This document shows, piece by piece, positions 47,701 to 60,277 of a stretch of 64,000 nucleotides of DNA; position 1 is the first letter of the stretch, and the number at the start of each line of letters is the position of its first letter. The position numbers were made by a program, and so were the translations under genes. The stretch is from Echinometra lucunter. Its lineage: Eukaryota; Echinodermata; Echinoidea; Camarodonta; Echinometridae. The notes beneath the pieces are model-generated. The model worked only from the letters and a program-made list of their open reading frames with translations. It searched no databases and had not been told where the DNA came from. Where the stretch lies: contig CM057157.1 in assembly GCA_029962745.1 (NCBI GenBank), forward strand, positions 7,240,197 through 7,304,196, read 5' to 3'.

Positions 47701-50461
47701 CGACATCCTCCAGCAATTTCCTCTTTGAATAAACAGACGTCATGCAGGAAAGACATTGGACATAGGAGTGAATTGGATTGACTCATACCCTGTGTAACGT
47801 CATGATAGGCCCTTGTTCGACATGTATGTCTGTGTCTGGTGTGCAGGTATATGTAGGTATACAGTGTAAAGTGTAAAACATGTCCTACATTCTCTGAGCA
47901 TCATTTGCACTTTGCTGAGAGTCTCACATTGTCTGCCTTACATCAACAGATACATGCATGAGATCATGTGCTAGAATGATTTCCAGTGAATTTTAGCTTG
48001 AATATCTGAAAAGAACACGATATAATGGCTACACTCTGCCCTAAGCTGGGACTCCTTTCAATACCATCACTGCTCCCAAAAAATAAAAGCACTTTGTTAT
48101 GCCTATCTTGTAAAAGAAACTCTCTTTAATTTTTACACGTGTGAAGGCACTGAGTAATGCAGGTGGATGTTGTTGGAGGTTTTGGTTGCTGACCGGAGAT
48201 TAAAAATATTTTTTGCCATTCATTTCTTTAATACCGGTATTCAAATTGAGGACAAAAAATTCACAGCATCTTAGTTTTTCTACTATCTTGCTACTGACTA
48301 GCTAAAGCAAAGAAATCTAGTAGTTTTTGAGCCAACCAAAACTAAACATACCAATGAACACATAGCTATTAACCCTTTCTAGTTTTAAGCAAACTGCTTA
48401 GAGCTGTATTCCGTATAAGTAAAGGAAGATGTTTAAGTTGGACAAAAAAAAAAAATGTGAACATGAAAGTTCTCTTCTAATACTTCAAGAGGACCAACAG
48501 AAATTGTATATTTAACATCATGACACAAAAATTACAGATTTCAGTATGGAGGAAGGTTGGGTCATCATATGTACCTAAAGATGTTACGAAAATAATTTAA
48601 GAAAAGTTAATCATTGAATACCCTATGACATCTTCACTAACTTGTAACCTTCTTCACTCTCTTGCAACCTTCAGCCTCACTGAACTCTCATCTTCTGAAT
48701 ATTCTAACATGTACCCATACAAAGATCTTTGAACCTTTTTACTTGCAAACCTTTGATCTATTATGGTTCCTACTCCCCAACGAATATTCAGATCCATTAA
48801 ATTAAAAAAAAAAAGAAGAATTTTCAGCTTTAAAAAATCTGAACGTATAGTGTAACTCATTTCTCAAGACAAATGATCAAAACAAAAATAATAAATCTGC
48901 TCTATTTGCGTAAATATCAAGAGGGTTGCTCTAACAAGACTCGCAGATCATGAATACATCCGCTTATCATCAGTCATAAATACGCTATTTCTGTTCTGCT
49001 GCTCTCATTATCTTTAAATCAGACTCATGTGACTTCTCACTGGGCGTAAAATTCTTCATGCACCAGTGAAGTAGTATTTTTGGTCCTAACTGCACAGAGA
49101 TATTTATACAAGAAGAGTTTAAAAGGAGATTCATTACATTTATTTATAACTTGCATCTTGTTTTCTGAAAGCCAAACTGGGCATTACTTCATGCAATCTC
49201 TGGCCCTTAACAGAAGATATTGTGATTGTTTAAGACTTTCAATTTGTCAGAAGATTTTTCATAACAAGTTTGCTTAGTTTTGTTTTTGTCTGATTCAGTT
49301 GGTACATATACTTGAGGGTATTTCTAAATTTGGATTCCACATCAGTAAATCTGAAAGTTGATCCAATTTGCACTTTAGATTTCTCCACTAACAATTACAA
49401 ATACAATCAATCAACCTTTTGGCTATTAAAGAGAATGTATATTACATTTACATGTAAATATACACGTACATTCTTTATACATGTATACGTATACTTTATC
49501 AATCATATTTGTCTCTTTTCATTCTGTTTTCCTCTGCCTTTCTTAATCGTCTCATGTTTTTCTGCATATTCTGCATATTCCTCTTGTCACTTTCATTTTT
49601 CACTTTCCTTATTGCTCAAATTTCTGTTCCAGTGCGTACCATTTTTTTTCTTGTTGAGAAAAAGAAGAGAGAAAACAGTTCCAAGCACTGCATTTTTTCA
49701 TTCCATTGTTCCGGCCGTTCCGCCCCCTTCTGAAGAATATCATTTTGGTGAAAAGTTGAAAATGAGTTTTATTCCAGGTGCTTCCCCACCCCACGGAATT
49801 CAGTTTTCTCATCACGGTGTGTCTGAAGGCCCCGTTACATATTAGCGAATCGAGCCAATGAATGCCTAACGTATTCGAAAATTTGGACATGTGTTCTTGT
49901 TCGTTGCCATTCGTTCATGACACATTTGACCTACATGGTATTCGTTAGCTGTTCGTAGTGGCACATACATACCACTTTTGGGGTAGAGTGCCCCCCCAAG
50001 TCAACGGTGACATGTCTGACATTCAAGGAACTTAAAGTTATTCTAACAAGAAAACTGCAGCAAATGGCTCTAACTCATAAAATATGTTGATACAACAAAA
50101 AGTGTATACATATGCCACTAGAAGTAACTACAGAATAAGATTCTTGCAGTACCATGAGCAGATGACATCATATTACCTTTGCAGGAAAACTGTTAACATT
50201 TAGCCATGAATCATAACTTTCATGTATGACTTTGCAGTCACCCCACGTGTGCCATAAAGGGATAGGAGAAACTGCATCCATATCCATCATAATAGGTGGA
50301 TCCTCCAAACCACAGTATCACTTTAACATTTATTCAGGATTGCCACCAGTTGATGATAAATGACTCTGTCTATCTTTGTATTTCATTAAACCCCTGCCTT
50401 TTCTCTCTCTCTCTTTCTCACTCTTTATCTGTCTCTTCCTTCTCTCAGATATCTTTTTTTA

Positions 50462-50493
<32 letters not shown>

Positions 50494-53400
50494 TTCTCCC
50501 TCTCCATCTCCCTGCCTCTTTCATTCTCTATCTCATGCAGCTAGTCCCATTCTGTCCCATGAGATCAGCTGTATGCCAGCTAATGCCTTGCATCCTGATC
50601 CATAATCCAGCACAAAAACAAACACATGGTACTACGGTGTAGATGACACACACACACAAAGCTTACTCATCCTGTAACATGTATGATAACAATTGTTTGG
50701 TTGAAAACTAATGGCAGGCTTTTTAAGGTAGTGCCATTGTAACCGCAAGGAAATGAACTATGTCAAGTAGAGTGTGGATTGGAATCAATTTGGAAAACAA
50801 ACAATCATAATCAGTGTAGCTGTATGATCATTATGTGCTTTCATCTCTCTTATACAGTGTTTTGAAAGAACTTAACATATAATACTGCAAATAGTATAAT
50901 TATAAAGCTTCCAAACATCTAGCACTTGCTTATAAAGAAACAATATTGCGAGAGGATATGAACATGACAAATCCTTTCCCATCTAGAAAAGCTGAAGAGT
51001 CGAATTTGTAGTTTGCCCAGAAACACACCTTTTACTTGTCCAAGTGACTGGTGGCTTTTGATGTAACTGGCAAACTGATTATGCCCTCCCCCCCCAAAAA
51101 AAGATACATTATTGCAAAAGACATAATATTCTTTAAGAGAGTGACATATTCTGGCATTTGAGAAACACCATACCTGATTTATCCTATTTTCAAAGAAAGT
51201 ACTACCAAGCAGTGATGGACAGTAACACCATACCTGGAGACAGAACGTATATTAATCTGTTGAACACAAAGCCCGAGATACCTTAAGTTGCGCTCGGGTC
51301 TATGGAAAATAAGTGTTAAAGTGAAATCTAATCGTGCTTTTAATGAGTTAAAATGATACCTACCCATAAGGAGAAGTCCCTGCTCCTCATATCAACAACT
51401 TGCTGGCAGTAATGAGGGTCTAGGTGGATAAGCTTCTCCTCTGAAAGTAAACAATAAACAACAACAACATCAACAAACTGTCATGTGTTATTTTAAAAAT
51501 CTTATTTCATAATGACAGCTAACACCCATAACATAAAAGAGATAAGTGTACTGTCAAACAAGAAACTTTCACAAGTCGTTAATGATAGCCATTTTCACAA
51601 CTAGAAAATTTTACGCCTTGCAAGTACTCCATGTTGTGCTTCAAGTTTCATAGTCGTGATAGTTTCCATTTTCACAGCAGTTTCATATTGATGTATTACT
51701 GGCATGAGTCACGTAAGATGTTTGAAGTGAACAATCATGTGATTGTATTTGACAGTAAACAACGTTTCAAAGAAAAAGGAAAAAATAAGGTAAAATATTC
51801 CTCCCCCACAAATGTGTCAGAAAAAGACAATAGCTGTGTCATACACAAATGTTACAAGGAGGCTAATGTAAGGTGGAAGAAATATAAGATATCAAGACTG
51901 TGTATAACATAAGAGAAATGTGATACATATACAAGCATGAAGACAAACACAATCATACGGAATGCTAGCATGTTAAAACTTCCAAAAGAGTGAACCAAGT
52001 TTATCCTCACCTTGAAAACCAACAAAATAGAGTGAGTGCTTTGGTTTTCCACCGATGATACCCAGGCAGCTCTCAAGTGTGAACAGTGATTGGATCGGTC
52101 TAATGTAGACTGGGTTCACTTCATCCCCACCTAACCTTACTGGAATCAGGATGATCACTGCACACCAAGGTTTGTCGCCCTCCGTTGACGTGCTAGTCCT
52201 TGAGCGAGATGGGTTGATGGGCGGTTCACCTGCATCTCCAGAGAAGGCATCTCCACTGCTCCCTTTTATGTTCTCCTTGGAGTCTAGACCTGATGTCATA
52301 GGATTAGTATGATGCTGCTGAGAAGGAGGACTGTTGGCAAAAACACCATCTGGAGAAAGTTCTGACCTTGAAGAGCTCTCTGAATGGTGTGAGAAAGGAG
52401 GGTTTGTATCAAGACCACTCAGATTTCTAGTCCTAATCTCCTCTTCACTGGACCCAAACACATCTTCATCGTCAATATCGGGGATGTCAGACACATCCTT
52501 CATCTCAACATTGCCTTGAGCAGCATCTTTTGTCCTTCCCCTTTCTCTTTCTTTCAGGTAATCACCAGTACTACTATCGCAATCTAATCTAACTCCCACA
52601 CTCAGTCTCTCCTCTACGCTGGTCTTTGGCATTTCTCCATACAGGCCAACACCCGTCCTTGTGGGTAAGCTAGTGCTGTATTCATGGCCACTTGAACCGA
52701 TGTCTCTGGATCCGGGTCTATACATGTTTGAGCTATGAGGACTTTGTCCATCCCTCGAACTGCTAGTACTTGTGACATTGCTTTGTGAACCAAACCCATT
52801 GGAGCTAGACCCTGAGGAGATCTCACTCCTGCCTGGTCCAGAATACATGCTCAGCACCCTCTCATGACTGTGGGCCAACCTGGACCCAATCTTGGTCCCA
52901 CTATCAAGACTGGAAGTACTCTGCCGTAGATCTTTGGTGACATGGGGACTGCTCCCTTGTAAGTGTTCATGTTGTACCCCAGGGTTGTATGCTGGGCCCT
53001 TTGTGGGGCTTGTAGTACATTGCACTTGTGAATTCTCTCCACTGGATGGGATATCCCTGTAGACAGGTTGAAGCCTCTTCTTGGATTTGCTTCTACAAAG
53101 ATCAATCACATCCTGCTTGTAAACTGTACACAATAACAAACAAGGATTCAAGTTAAAACATGTCAAAACCTGTCAACATGTTAACATCTCAAAATGTTGG
53201 CAAAGCTTTATAGTATATTGTTTATTAATCTGTCTTAGAGTGAACAAAAGAATAATGTCTTGAAAGTTCAAAAACATTTAATAAGGGACAAAACTAACAC
53301 TCATTTCATAAAATCACAAATATTATCTTGACAATCACAAAGTTATTTCAAAGAAGAAGCATACTATATATTCTTGTGTACTATTTCGTGTTGGATAGGA

Positions 53401-56400
53401 CTCTCCACATAAATTTTGGAAAACTAAAAAATACCATCAATATCAGTCATCAAATGTTCCTTTCTGTCAATAGTTTCCAGATATGCTAATAATTGTTAAA
53501 CTCTACAGTATCTTACAGTATCCTGCAAGTACAAGTATCAGTACATGTATACTGAAACAAAATTAATTTTCAGCTCATTGGCTTGATTTGGACTCTTCAG
53601 TGAGCACAAGTACTAAATATACAGATCCATTTACATGCAATGTGGCCCTATCAATATACATGTAAGGGCCTCTTATCAAACCCAGTGACTAATTTTTGCA
53701 CCCATTCATTATTTTTCAAACTATATTTCCATCCAAAGCTTGTTTTCAATAATATATATGCCACCACTAATATCTATGTCAGATTTCATCAGTTTAATAC
53801 AGATCCACTGCCAACAGGTATGGTTTGCCAACATGAAAAACATTGAATGACAATAACACTAGCCTCATGATCAAAACGCATTCATTTAGCTTTCTACATT
53901 ACATTAAGAACATAAGAATGGAATCAAGACAGTGGATCTTTGAAAGCGACATGTATAGGTAATTCCACTTGCCCAAATTTTGAAGTTTTTTTTTACCTTT
54001 GTTATCAAAGACTGGATTCATTAATTATCATGGTTAATAATATGAACCATTTCTTATAATCAAATTAATAGAAATATTAATTCTGATTAAAAATTTGCTT
54101 CATAAAATGTCTGTAATACAAATACTTGTTTGTAGAATTGATGTGTAAGTTACTACATCAATACAGACCTGTACAATCCTGTGCCACATAGATGCAGACT
54201 TCACCAAGGAGAGGATTCAGTTCATCAGCAGAGTCCATTGCTTCCCTGAAGAAATAAAGTGAGACAAGAACTCAATGGTTACTATAGAGGTTAAGAAGTC
54301 AGGAGATCTCCCTTTTTAAAATCCAGTTACTATGCTAGTGTCTTCAGGAAAGGCGTCAGTTGTCAATCACTTTCATGTCTTCTCCATCATCACCATACTG
54401 GGCATGACACAAGGGAGAAAAAATGAATTGTGACACTACATGTACATTTGTCACGTGAAAAGTATATATATGGGGAAGAGGTATTATTTTTCATAAAGGA
54501 ATATATTTATCAGAATTGTACTATCTTGAACCAACTTCCTTTAGCAATTCTGCATATGAATTACTGAAAAAATCTTGAGAAAACAAGATTTTAAAAAGAA
54601 AAACACATTCTGAATTTTCATTAATTGGAATCATTACACATATGAACGGCAGCAATTAATAGTTATGCAATACAATATGCTCTACTTTAATAAAAAGAGC
54701 GTGTGTACTGTAGTAAAAGTATCTGCTTATAAACTCACATCAATGTGAACCAGGTAGCTCTGGTATTTCACTTAAATGAGAAGAAGAGAATTCAGAACTT
54801 ATCACAAATTCAAAACTACACAAAAATATATTCTAAGGAGTTGGCAATTTGATTCATGCCAAAGATCTATCATGTGATTGAAGTATTTCCACAGAAAGAG
54901 CTCTTGAAATATTGTCTTAGGCACTTTACTGGATAATCACTTACACTTACATAAGTGGTGGATTAATAAAAACAAGTCACATGCAACCGATACATTTGAC
55001 TGAAAAAAATTAAAGGAAGCAAGTATTACAGATCAATTTCCTCCAACTGCAGAAGCCATTGAGCCGAGGTTTAACTCTGCTAAAGCAGCAGTGTATTATG
55101 CACCTTGTTATGCAATCATGTAAGCCCAACCATTTACCCTCACCTTCAGACAAGCTCTTCCTGTGTTTGTTTTGTAGGGTTTCACAGAGGATTAATTCCA
55201 GAAGATTCTTCCTCTTCTGCCATATTTTTATCATTATAATAATAAAAATACGGCAGAAGAGGAGCAAACACGCAGTTTATGTGTACATACATTCACATAT
55301 AATCACCGTAGTAACCCTTTCACCTCACTTAAGTGAACTGTATAAACTATCTGTTAGTTTATTTAATGTATCTTTCTTTGTCTTATTTCATCCATTGTGT
55401 ATTTGATATTTTATCAATATCTGACTGATATGGATATAAACTCAGTGTTGCTATAACTGGTAACTGATAAATAATGCAGGTATAAATGCTGCAAGTAAAC
55501 AAACATGTATGCTCCTTTGCATTAGTCTACAATCCATGTACTAGTAGGTCTATGTACGTCTACAAGCACCTTTCATATTAACTGACAAGAATGTTATTGA
55601 ACTCATCAACTAAGCCAAGATAATGAACACTTGGTAATCAACAACCTAAATCATAGAAAATATACATGTTGTTCTGTTTCAGGTGTCATCTTCCACATTC
55701 TTTACATGCATTGTTCGGAATAAAGTATTTTCAATTTCAATTTCAATTTCAATGGAGAAATGTAGATTACTTTTGGAACTTTTGTAACCAGCTAACCACT
55801 ATGCCTTTCACTTTTTTCAGTTTTCCATACAGGTACCATCAGAGTATCAAAAATATCACCTGACCTAATACATCCATGTAATATAAGTTTCTTAAAGGGG
55901 GTACCCAATGCTGAAACAACGTTAATTCATTTAAAAGAGCATGATTTCACTAGCAGAAAATCATCTGCCTAATTTTTTTTTAAAAGGCGTGTTGCCAAGG
56001 AGACCCCCAAATGTGGTAAGATTTCAGGATATTTTTGACCCCTCAGCTGTGTCCCAGTTTTAACTGGGTACCTACTTTGACGTCAAAATGACATCAAAGT
56101 GGGTACCTTGTCGCGCACTTCTAGCAAAATGCGCGCAAGGTATAATACATATTGTACAGTCTAGCGCGCAGCACAACTGCATTGCGCGAAGCTGGGTACC
56201 CATACCTCATACTCAAATTCTTTGGTCAACTCTTTGACTTTTTTATGAGAAAATTAGCCAAAATGCATTGATTTCGATAAAAAAAATCATCAAATTTTTA
56301 ATGTTACTCAGATTCTTTGGTCAACTCTGACTTTTTATGAGAAAATTAGCCAAAATGCATTGATTTCGATTAAAAATCATCAAATTTTTAATGTTATTCT

Positions 56401-59400
56401 TCTTAGAATTCTATTCTCGATCATATATCAAGTTTTTTTTTACCATTGTGCAATCACTTTAAGGAAAGTAAAATCTTACTCAGAATTAAGTGGTCACTTT
56501 TCACAATACATTGTATTTCAGTGGGTACTTGCACAGGAAACTCCAACTTCCTATTGGTATGAAATTCCATAAATCTCACAAGAAATGGTTACTATATGTT
56601 CATATGCTGTATCTAAACTTGAGTTTCTCAATGTTTCAATGGTAAAACAAAGGTACATTAGGATATGTGGTAATTTCGAGAAATAATATTTGGAAACTGT
56701 TACTTCTCATTATCCAGATGAATTTTTTTAGAAAGGTTGCTGAATGTCTTCCAAAAATAGGTAAGAAATGTCAATTTGTTGGATTCATAATGTCAATTGT
56801 TTGTCTGTCCTCAATACTTCAGACTGATCAGGATAATTAATAAATGTACATGTACATGTATGCAATGTCATCACTTCTGAGCCATTCACATAATTACACC
56901 TGCATACAGGTATTATGCTGGTTATGACGTTTCATACATGAATGCAATGTGTGCATTATCTCCAATCCTCAGCCTTCATGCAAGGATACTCTATTCGATG
57001 CCCCACATGGTACCTTTAACATGCTCAGAGTAAAATCTTTAGCAATGCATCTAGGGTATGAAGGGTGGAGCCCGGAGGGGCAGTACCCTTTCCTGAGCAC
57101 TCTGTATCAATCAGTGGGTCAGTTGAGTCCCTGGAAGGACTTCCTTCTCATCTCAATATCACTATCAAAGGGACACATCAGGGTCAAAGTGTGACTGTAC
57201 TATCAAACCATGAAAGTGAAGATAAAATTGCACCTTCCACACTTTTCAATCAAATCTGCTGCTCTTTCAAGTACAGACAGGTTAGAAATAGAAATGAATC
57301 TGTACAGTACATCTACATTACCATACAGATTTAGCATATTTCTAAAAAAGAAAGCATATCTCAGTCAGCCAAATCACTAACAGACTCGTCATTTCTTCCC
57401 TTCTTTTTGGAGGGGGGGGGGGGGGAGGAATGATTCCTCTGCACGAGTTCTTTTTCCAAGTAGCTGTTTCAACTGGCTTCCATTCTCATAAACTGCTACG
57501 AACCAAGGGATGTCACGATGCCTCCAGCATCTCATAATCCCCAGGCTCCAATTTATGAAGGTTCAATACAATTGAACACATCTCTTTATCATGATTAATA
57601 ATTTGCCCAGAAAGGGAAAAGCAAATGTCACATGACTTTTGGGCCTCTCTGCTCTCCATAATTGATTGGGATGTACAGGTAATTTTTTCCACCAGGTTTT
57701 CCCCAAGAAAAATTTACCGGAAGTGAAGTGGTCTCTGAATAAAGGGTGTGCCTCTCCTATAAAATGAAACAAAAGACTTGTATCTGCAGTTCTGTCTGAG
57801 AGGCTGATTTTCTATTAGTACTGTTTCCTTGCCTGAGTAAATGGGAGGAGCACTTTCACACACAACTATGATGCTTTCAATGTATGCAATCCAAAACTGA
57901 ATAACTGCAATGTACATGTACATAAACACAACATCATTAAACAACTGTCCGATCTACATGTAGAAAAGACTAGAAACCTTCAATTCTCTACACTTTTAAA
58001 TGACTACCTCAGGAGAGATACCAGATATGAAGATTTAACAATGAAATTCATGCTTGAAAATTAAACTACAGTTTCTTCCAAAATTAGATCACATTAGGAC
58101 TGTATACTTGTAGTGTGCATTGGGCTTTACAGGAAGCATACAACATGAACATGGAGGTGCACAAGACCTTGCTAACTTTTCTTTTTACAACTACTTACTT
58201 CAAGATATGTGCCACTGATGAAGGACCATACCAATCACCGACCTTCTTGCCGTTGGTCTGACCAATACCAACCAACCGATGGACAGAGAAAGGACTCATG
58301 TCCAGTGGCTGGTCACCAAACCAACGGATGATCTGACGATGGAACTGAAGCATCTCTTGGGTCTGGGATTTGTAGATGTTCCATTCTGAAAACATAAAAT
58401 GAAACCCATGTAATCCTCACTGGTTGGAATTGTGGAAAAACTATTTCATTTTTTTTTCATGTTTGGATTTAGTTCATGCTGAGTCATAATAATAGCAAGA
58501 TCAAAGTTTAGAAGGTAATTTCTTTTTGCATACAAGAACATGAAATCCCATACCAATCTGTATATAGAACAATAATAAATGATCTACATGTATTTCTCCC
58601 ATTTCTCATTTTTGGACAACAAAAACGTATGAATTCTGAACAATCTTGATAATCTTGAAGGGGGAATACCCCACCATCCTTTTCCTCCTTGCCACATTCT
58701 ACCTTCACACACCCATGAGACTGCTATGGGCAAGTAAGGGCTGGTAACAGTAACACAGAAAGATAATTTACAGTTTACGTTCTTAAAACATTTGAATGAA
58801 ATTAAGGAAATAGGAGATGGTGCAATGATTCCCCTTCCCCTCATCTTTTTTCTCCTGTTAACCAGCTTATACCTTTATCTTATTCTTCACAAGTGTGAAG
58901 CTATTACAGGTAGACATGTACTGCGAGGTACATGTATGGGGGCAGGCAAGAAACATTTGGCTCTAATGAAGGAAGGAGGTGGGTGTAACAATTCCTCCCC
59001 CCCCACACCTTTAACTTTTTCACACTTTATCTTCACACACCTGTGAAGCTATTTAGACAGATGCAGGTGGTTTGATGGAGGTATGTAAGAAGGCAAGGAT
59101 ATTAGAATGTAATGAAGGAAAGAGGTCTTCCCACACACTAACATAAATTACTTCCTGAATTGAGGAAATGCGAAAGTGATTCACTATGTGTTTGTTACGC
59201 AGTTACAGAGAAAGCAGCATCTTGCACTCTAAGGCTGTGTTTAAATAAGGTGCCTGATTCCCCAGACACTGATCTTGTGACTAAAGCATTTAGCACACAT
59301 TTTACTAGTATAGCATGAAAATGTTTAAACTACCACGCTTGCCCATAAAGGCTACTGTGGATGAATAGGTTGAGCCCCAGCAGTTGCATTCACATCTTTA

Positions 59401-60227
59401 TGTATTAAAACCATTTTATCTATAAAGCTTCTCTTCACCCAGGTCAGAAATCGGGGCCCCGTTTCATAAAACTTGTCATCAATGAATTGCAATAACTGTT
59501 ATATTCTACTGAAATCCTTGCATCTGATTGGCTGAGGGCAAATTTGTCATAGAAATGTGGCAGTTGTTACTGATAACAAGTTGCCCTGGTAGGATCCAAA
59601 CATTCATTGCCACTGAATCAGACATGTGTGTCCCTGAAAATATAGACTGGCACCTGGCTATATAAAATGCTTTACAATAAAGTAGAAAGGGTTTACTGTA
59701 CATTGTGAATTGCAAATCAATTTCACGTGAGGAAACTACACTTTGGTAAAGTTCTGATTAGTTATTTCAAATTGAAATGGCACCACATGAAAAGATTTTA
59801 TCAATGTCATCCCTTTTATTTATCATTACAGACCTATCTCTTTACATACACATTTAAATAAATAGTTGTAGATCTGTATTATGAGCATTTAGAGGAGTTT
59901 TTCTTGAAAATGCATTAGAGTATATAGAAGCTGCAATACATTGTATACATGTAAGGACAGTTTAATTTTTTCATCACTGTACCACATGCTGTTCAAATCT
60001 TAACTCACCCCTGCCCAAGAAATGCAGTATTAGACTATGTGCTAGCAACATCTGTCCGCTCCTCAGCATACAGCCCCACCCGCAGTCACTGGTGAAGTTA
60101 GATCCTGCCAGGGTAGGGAACTCTCGGCGGTACGTCATCCAGAGACGGGAACTGAAGTCTTGCTTGAACATCTCAATCACCATGGAACGAACAGAATCCA
60201 TTCCCGGTGGTCGCTCAGGGTCTGGAT
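44564..60227 (-). CDS. ATG4C/D-like autophagy cysteine protease (C-terminal 663 residues; 5' end off window)
   Basis: ATG4 proteases cut the C-terminus of ATG8/LC3/GABARAP proteins before lipidation and later delipidate them; they act in the cytosol at autophagosome membranes. Seven exons join in frame. Visible signatures: [14 protein letters not shown] with the catalytic Cys, [49 protein letters not shown] with the catalytic Asp and His, FHCMSPRKM and [10 protein letters not shown], ending [19 protein letters not shown]-like residues and [11 protein letters not shown] lean towards ATG4D, but C versus D is unsettled. A disordered insertion of about 300 residues interrupts the protease fold. 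The first exons (before the [12 protein letters not shown] region) are not identified within 60228-64000. Confidence 0.93.
46166..46563. mobile_element. TTAA-flanked MITE (piggyBac-like), copy 2
   Basis: It is a close relative of 43285-43692, with ends CCCATTCGTGACAG and CAGTCACGAATGGG and TTAA on both sides. It lies inside the ATG4 intron between the last two exons. Confidence 0.82.
46604..46771. mobile_element. 168-bp MITE with 40-bp inverted termini
   Basis: The left end (CCAGGGGCACCTGTAACACA) and right end (CCTGGGGCCAGTAACACAAA, reverse complement) match over about 40 bp, both running into AAAGGTTTGCRATCAATCGC. It lies about 40 bp downstream of the TTAA MITE and about 90 bp from an ATG4 exon. 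Confidence 0.75.
46861..46980 (-). CDS. ATG4 exon (SPRKM...DPSCTIGFY)
   Basis: This 120-nt exon (40 codons, phase 0/0) has acceptor TTTTTCAG|TCG and donor CAACA|GTAAGT. It encodes [19 protein letters not shown] and [19 protein letters not shown], closely matching the C-terminal half of the ATG4C/D peptidase domain. Confidence 0.94.
46981..51363. other. ATG4 intron, no gene seen
   Basis: This 4.4-kb intron is AT-rich and holds a CT-rich tract (about 50400-50530) and a segment starting AAGGCCCCGTTACATATTAG at about 49828 that looks like one end of a MITE, but I could not find its partner end. Confidence 0.5.
51364..51440 (-). CDS. ATG4 exon with catalytic Asp-His (DPH)
   Basis: This 77-nt exon has acceptor TTTCAG|AGG and donor ATGG|GTAGGT (phase 0). 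It encodes [18 protein letters not shown] then RSRDFSLW. The Asp and His of DPH complete the catalytic triad with the Cys of WGC. Confidence 0.93.
52011..53123 (-). CDS. ATG4 large exon with disordered insertion
   Basis: This 1113-nt exon has acceptor TGTACAG|TTTAC and donor TTCAAG|GTGAGG (phase 1/1). It starts [10 protein letters not shown] and ends with protease sequence ([34 protein letters not shown]). Between them, roughly residues 11-318 of the exon, is Ser/Gly/Asp/Pro-rich sequence with an acidic stretch ([17 protein letters not shown]) and several Ser-rich runs; it looks unstructured. As I recall, the corresponding linker in human ATG4C and ATG4D is only a few tens of residues at most. 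Confidence 0.92.
54169..54245 (-). CDS. ATG4 protease exon (YVAQDCT)
   Basis: This 77-nt exon has acceptor TTCTTCAG|GGAAG and an atypical donor ACAG|GTCTGT (phase 1). It encodes [17 protein letters not shown] followed by CIYVAQDCT, conserved in the family. The donor was chosen because the next exon then reads VYKQDV in frame. Confidence 0.88.
55211..55262 (-). other. Intronic hairpin (about 21-bp stem)
   Basis: CCTCTTCTGCCATATTTTTA and AAAAATACGGCAGAAGAGG pair across a loop of about ten bases. The single internal A/C mismatch becomes a G-U pair only in the minus-strand transcript, that is, the ATG4 pre-mRNA. The stem is short for a microRNA precursor; it could also be a tiny foldback element. 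Confidence 0.55.
56025..56205. repeat. Palindromic GGTACC-rich segment
   Basis: GGTACCTACTTTGACGTCA and its near inverted copy (TGACATCAAAGTGGGTACC) lie back to back at about 56068-56107. GGGTACC recurs near 55898 and 56192, and GCGCGC-type motifs lie between. The arrangement suggests a degenerate inverted-repeat element in the ATG4 intron. Confidence 0.5.
56211..56400. repeat. Two-copy tandem repeat (about 95 bp unit)
   Basis: Two adjacent units share ATTCTTTGGTCAACTCT, TATGAGAAAATTAGCCAAAA and TGCATTGATTTCGAT with a few indels. The sequence is intronic and has no coding potential. Confidence 0.85.
58199..58385 (-). CDS. ATG4 protease exon (WYGP motif)
   Basis: This 187-nt exon has acceptor TTTTCAG|AATGG and donor TTGAA|GTAAGT (phase 2). 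It encodes [24 protein letters not shown], and [17 protein letters not shown], all conserved in ATG4C/D. The linker between the previous exon and RQIIRWFGD is shorter than in human ATG4C, so a further small exon in 58386-60008 cannot be excluded. Confidence 0.93.
58620..59140. repeat. Three degenerate tandem units (about 165-175 bp)
   Basis: Recurring landmarks are TTCACACACCTGTGAAGCTA-type segments, AATGAAGGAAGGAGG and AATTCCTCCCCC. Units start near 58620, 58800 and 58976. The array lies in the ATG4 intron between the Cys exon and the WYGP exon. Confidence 0.6.
60009..60227 (-). CDS. ATG4 exon with catalytic Cys
   Basis: This 219-nt exon has acceptor CCTTCCAG|AT and donor AGGG|GTGAGT (phase 1/1). 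It encodes [27 protein letters not shown], then [17 protein letters not shown] with the nucleophile Cys in WGC, ending LILHFLGR. Its acceptor and first 35 or so bases are repeated upstream as decoys (60278-61140). Confidence 0.93.
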
Positions 60228-60277
60228 CTGGAAGGGAAAAGCAGAAGAGAACATGATACCCAGGATTTTTTTTTTAA

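Noticed and set aside
59450..59610. GGGGCCCCGTTTCATAAAAC segment as a MITE end
   Set aside because: The left end looks like a known MITE style, but no matching inverted right end was found; only weak internal symmetry.
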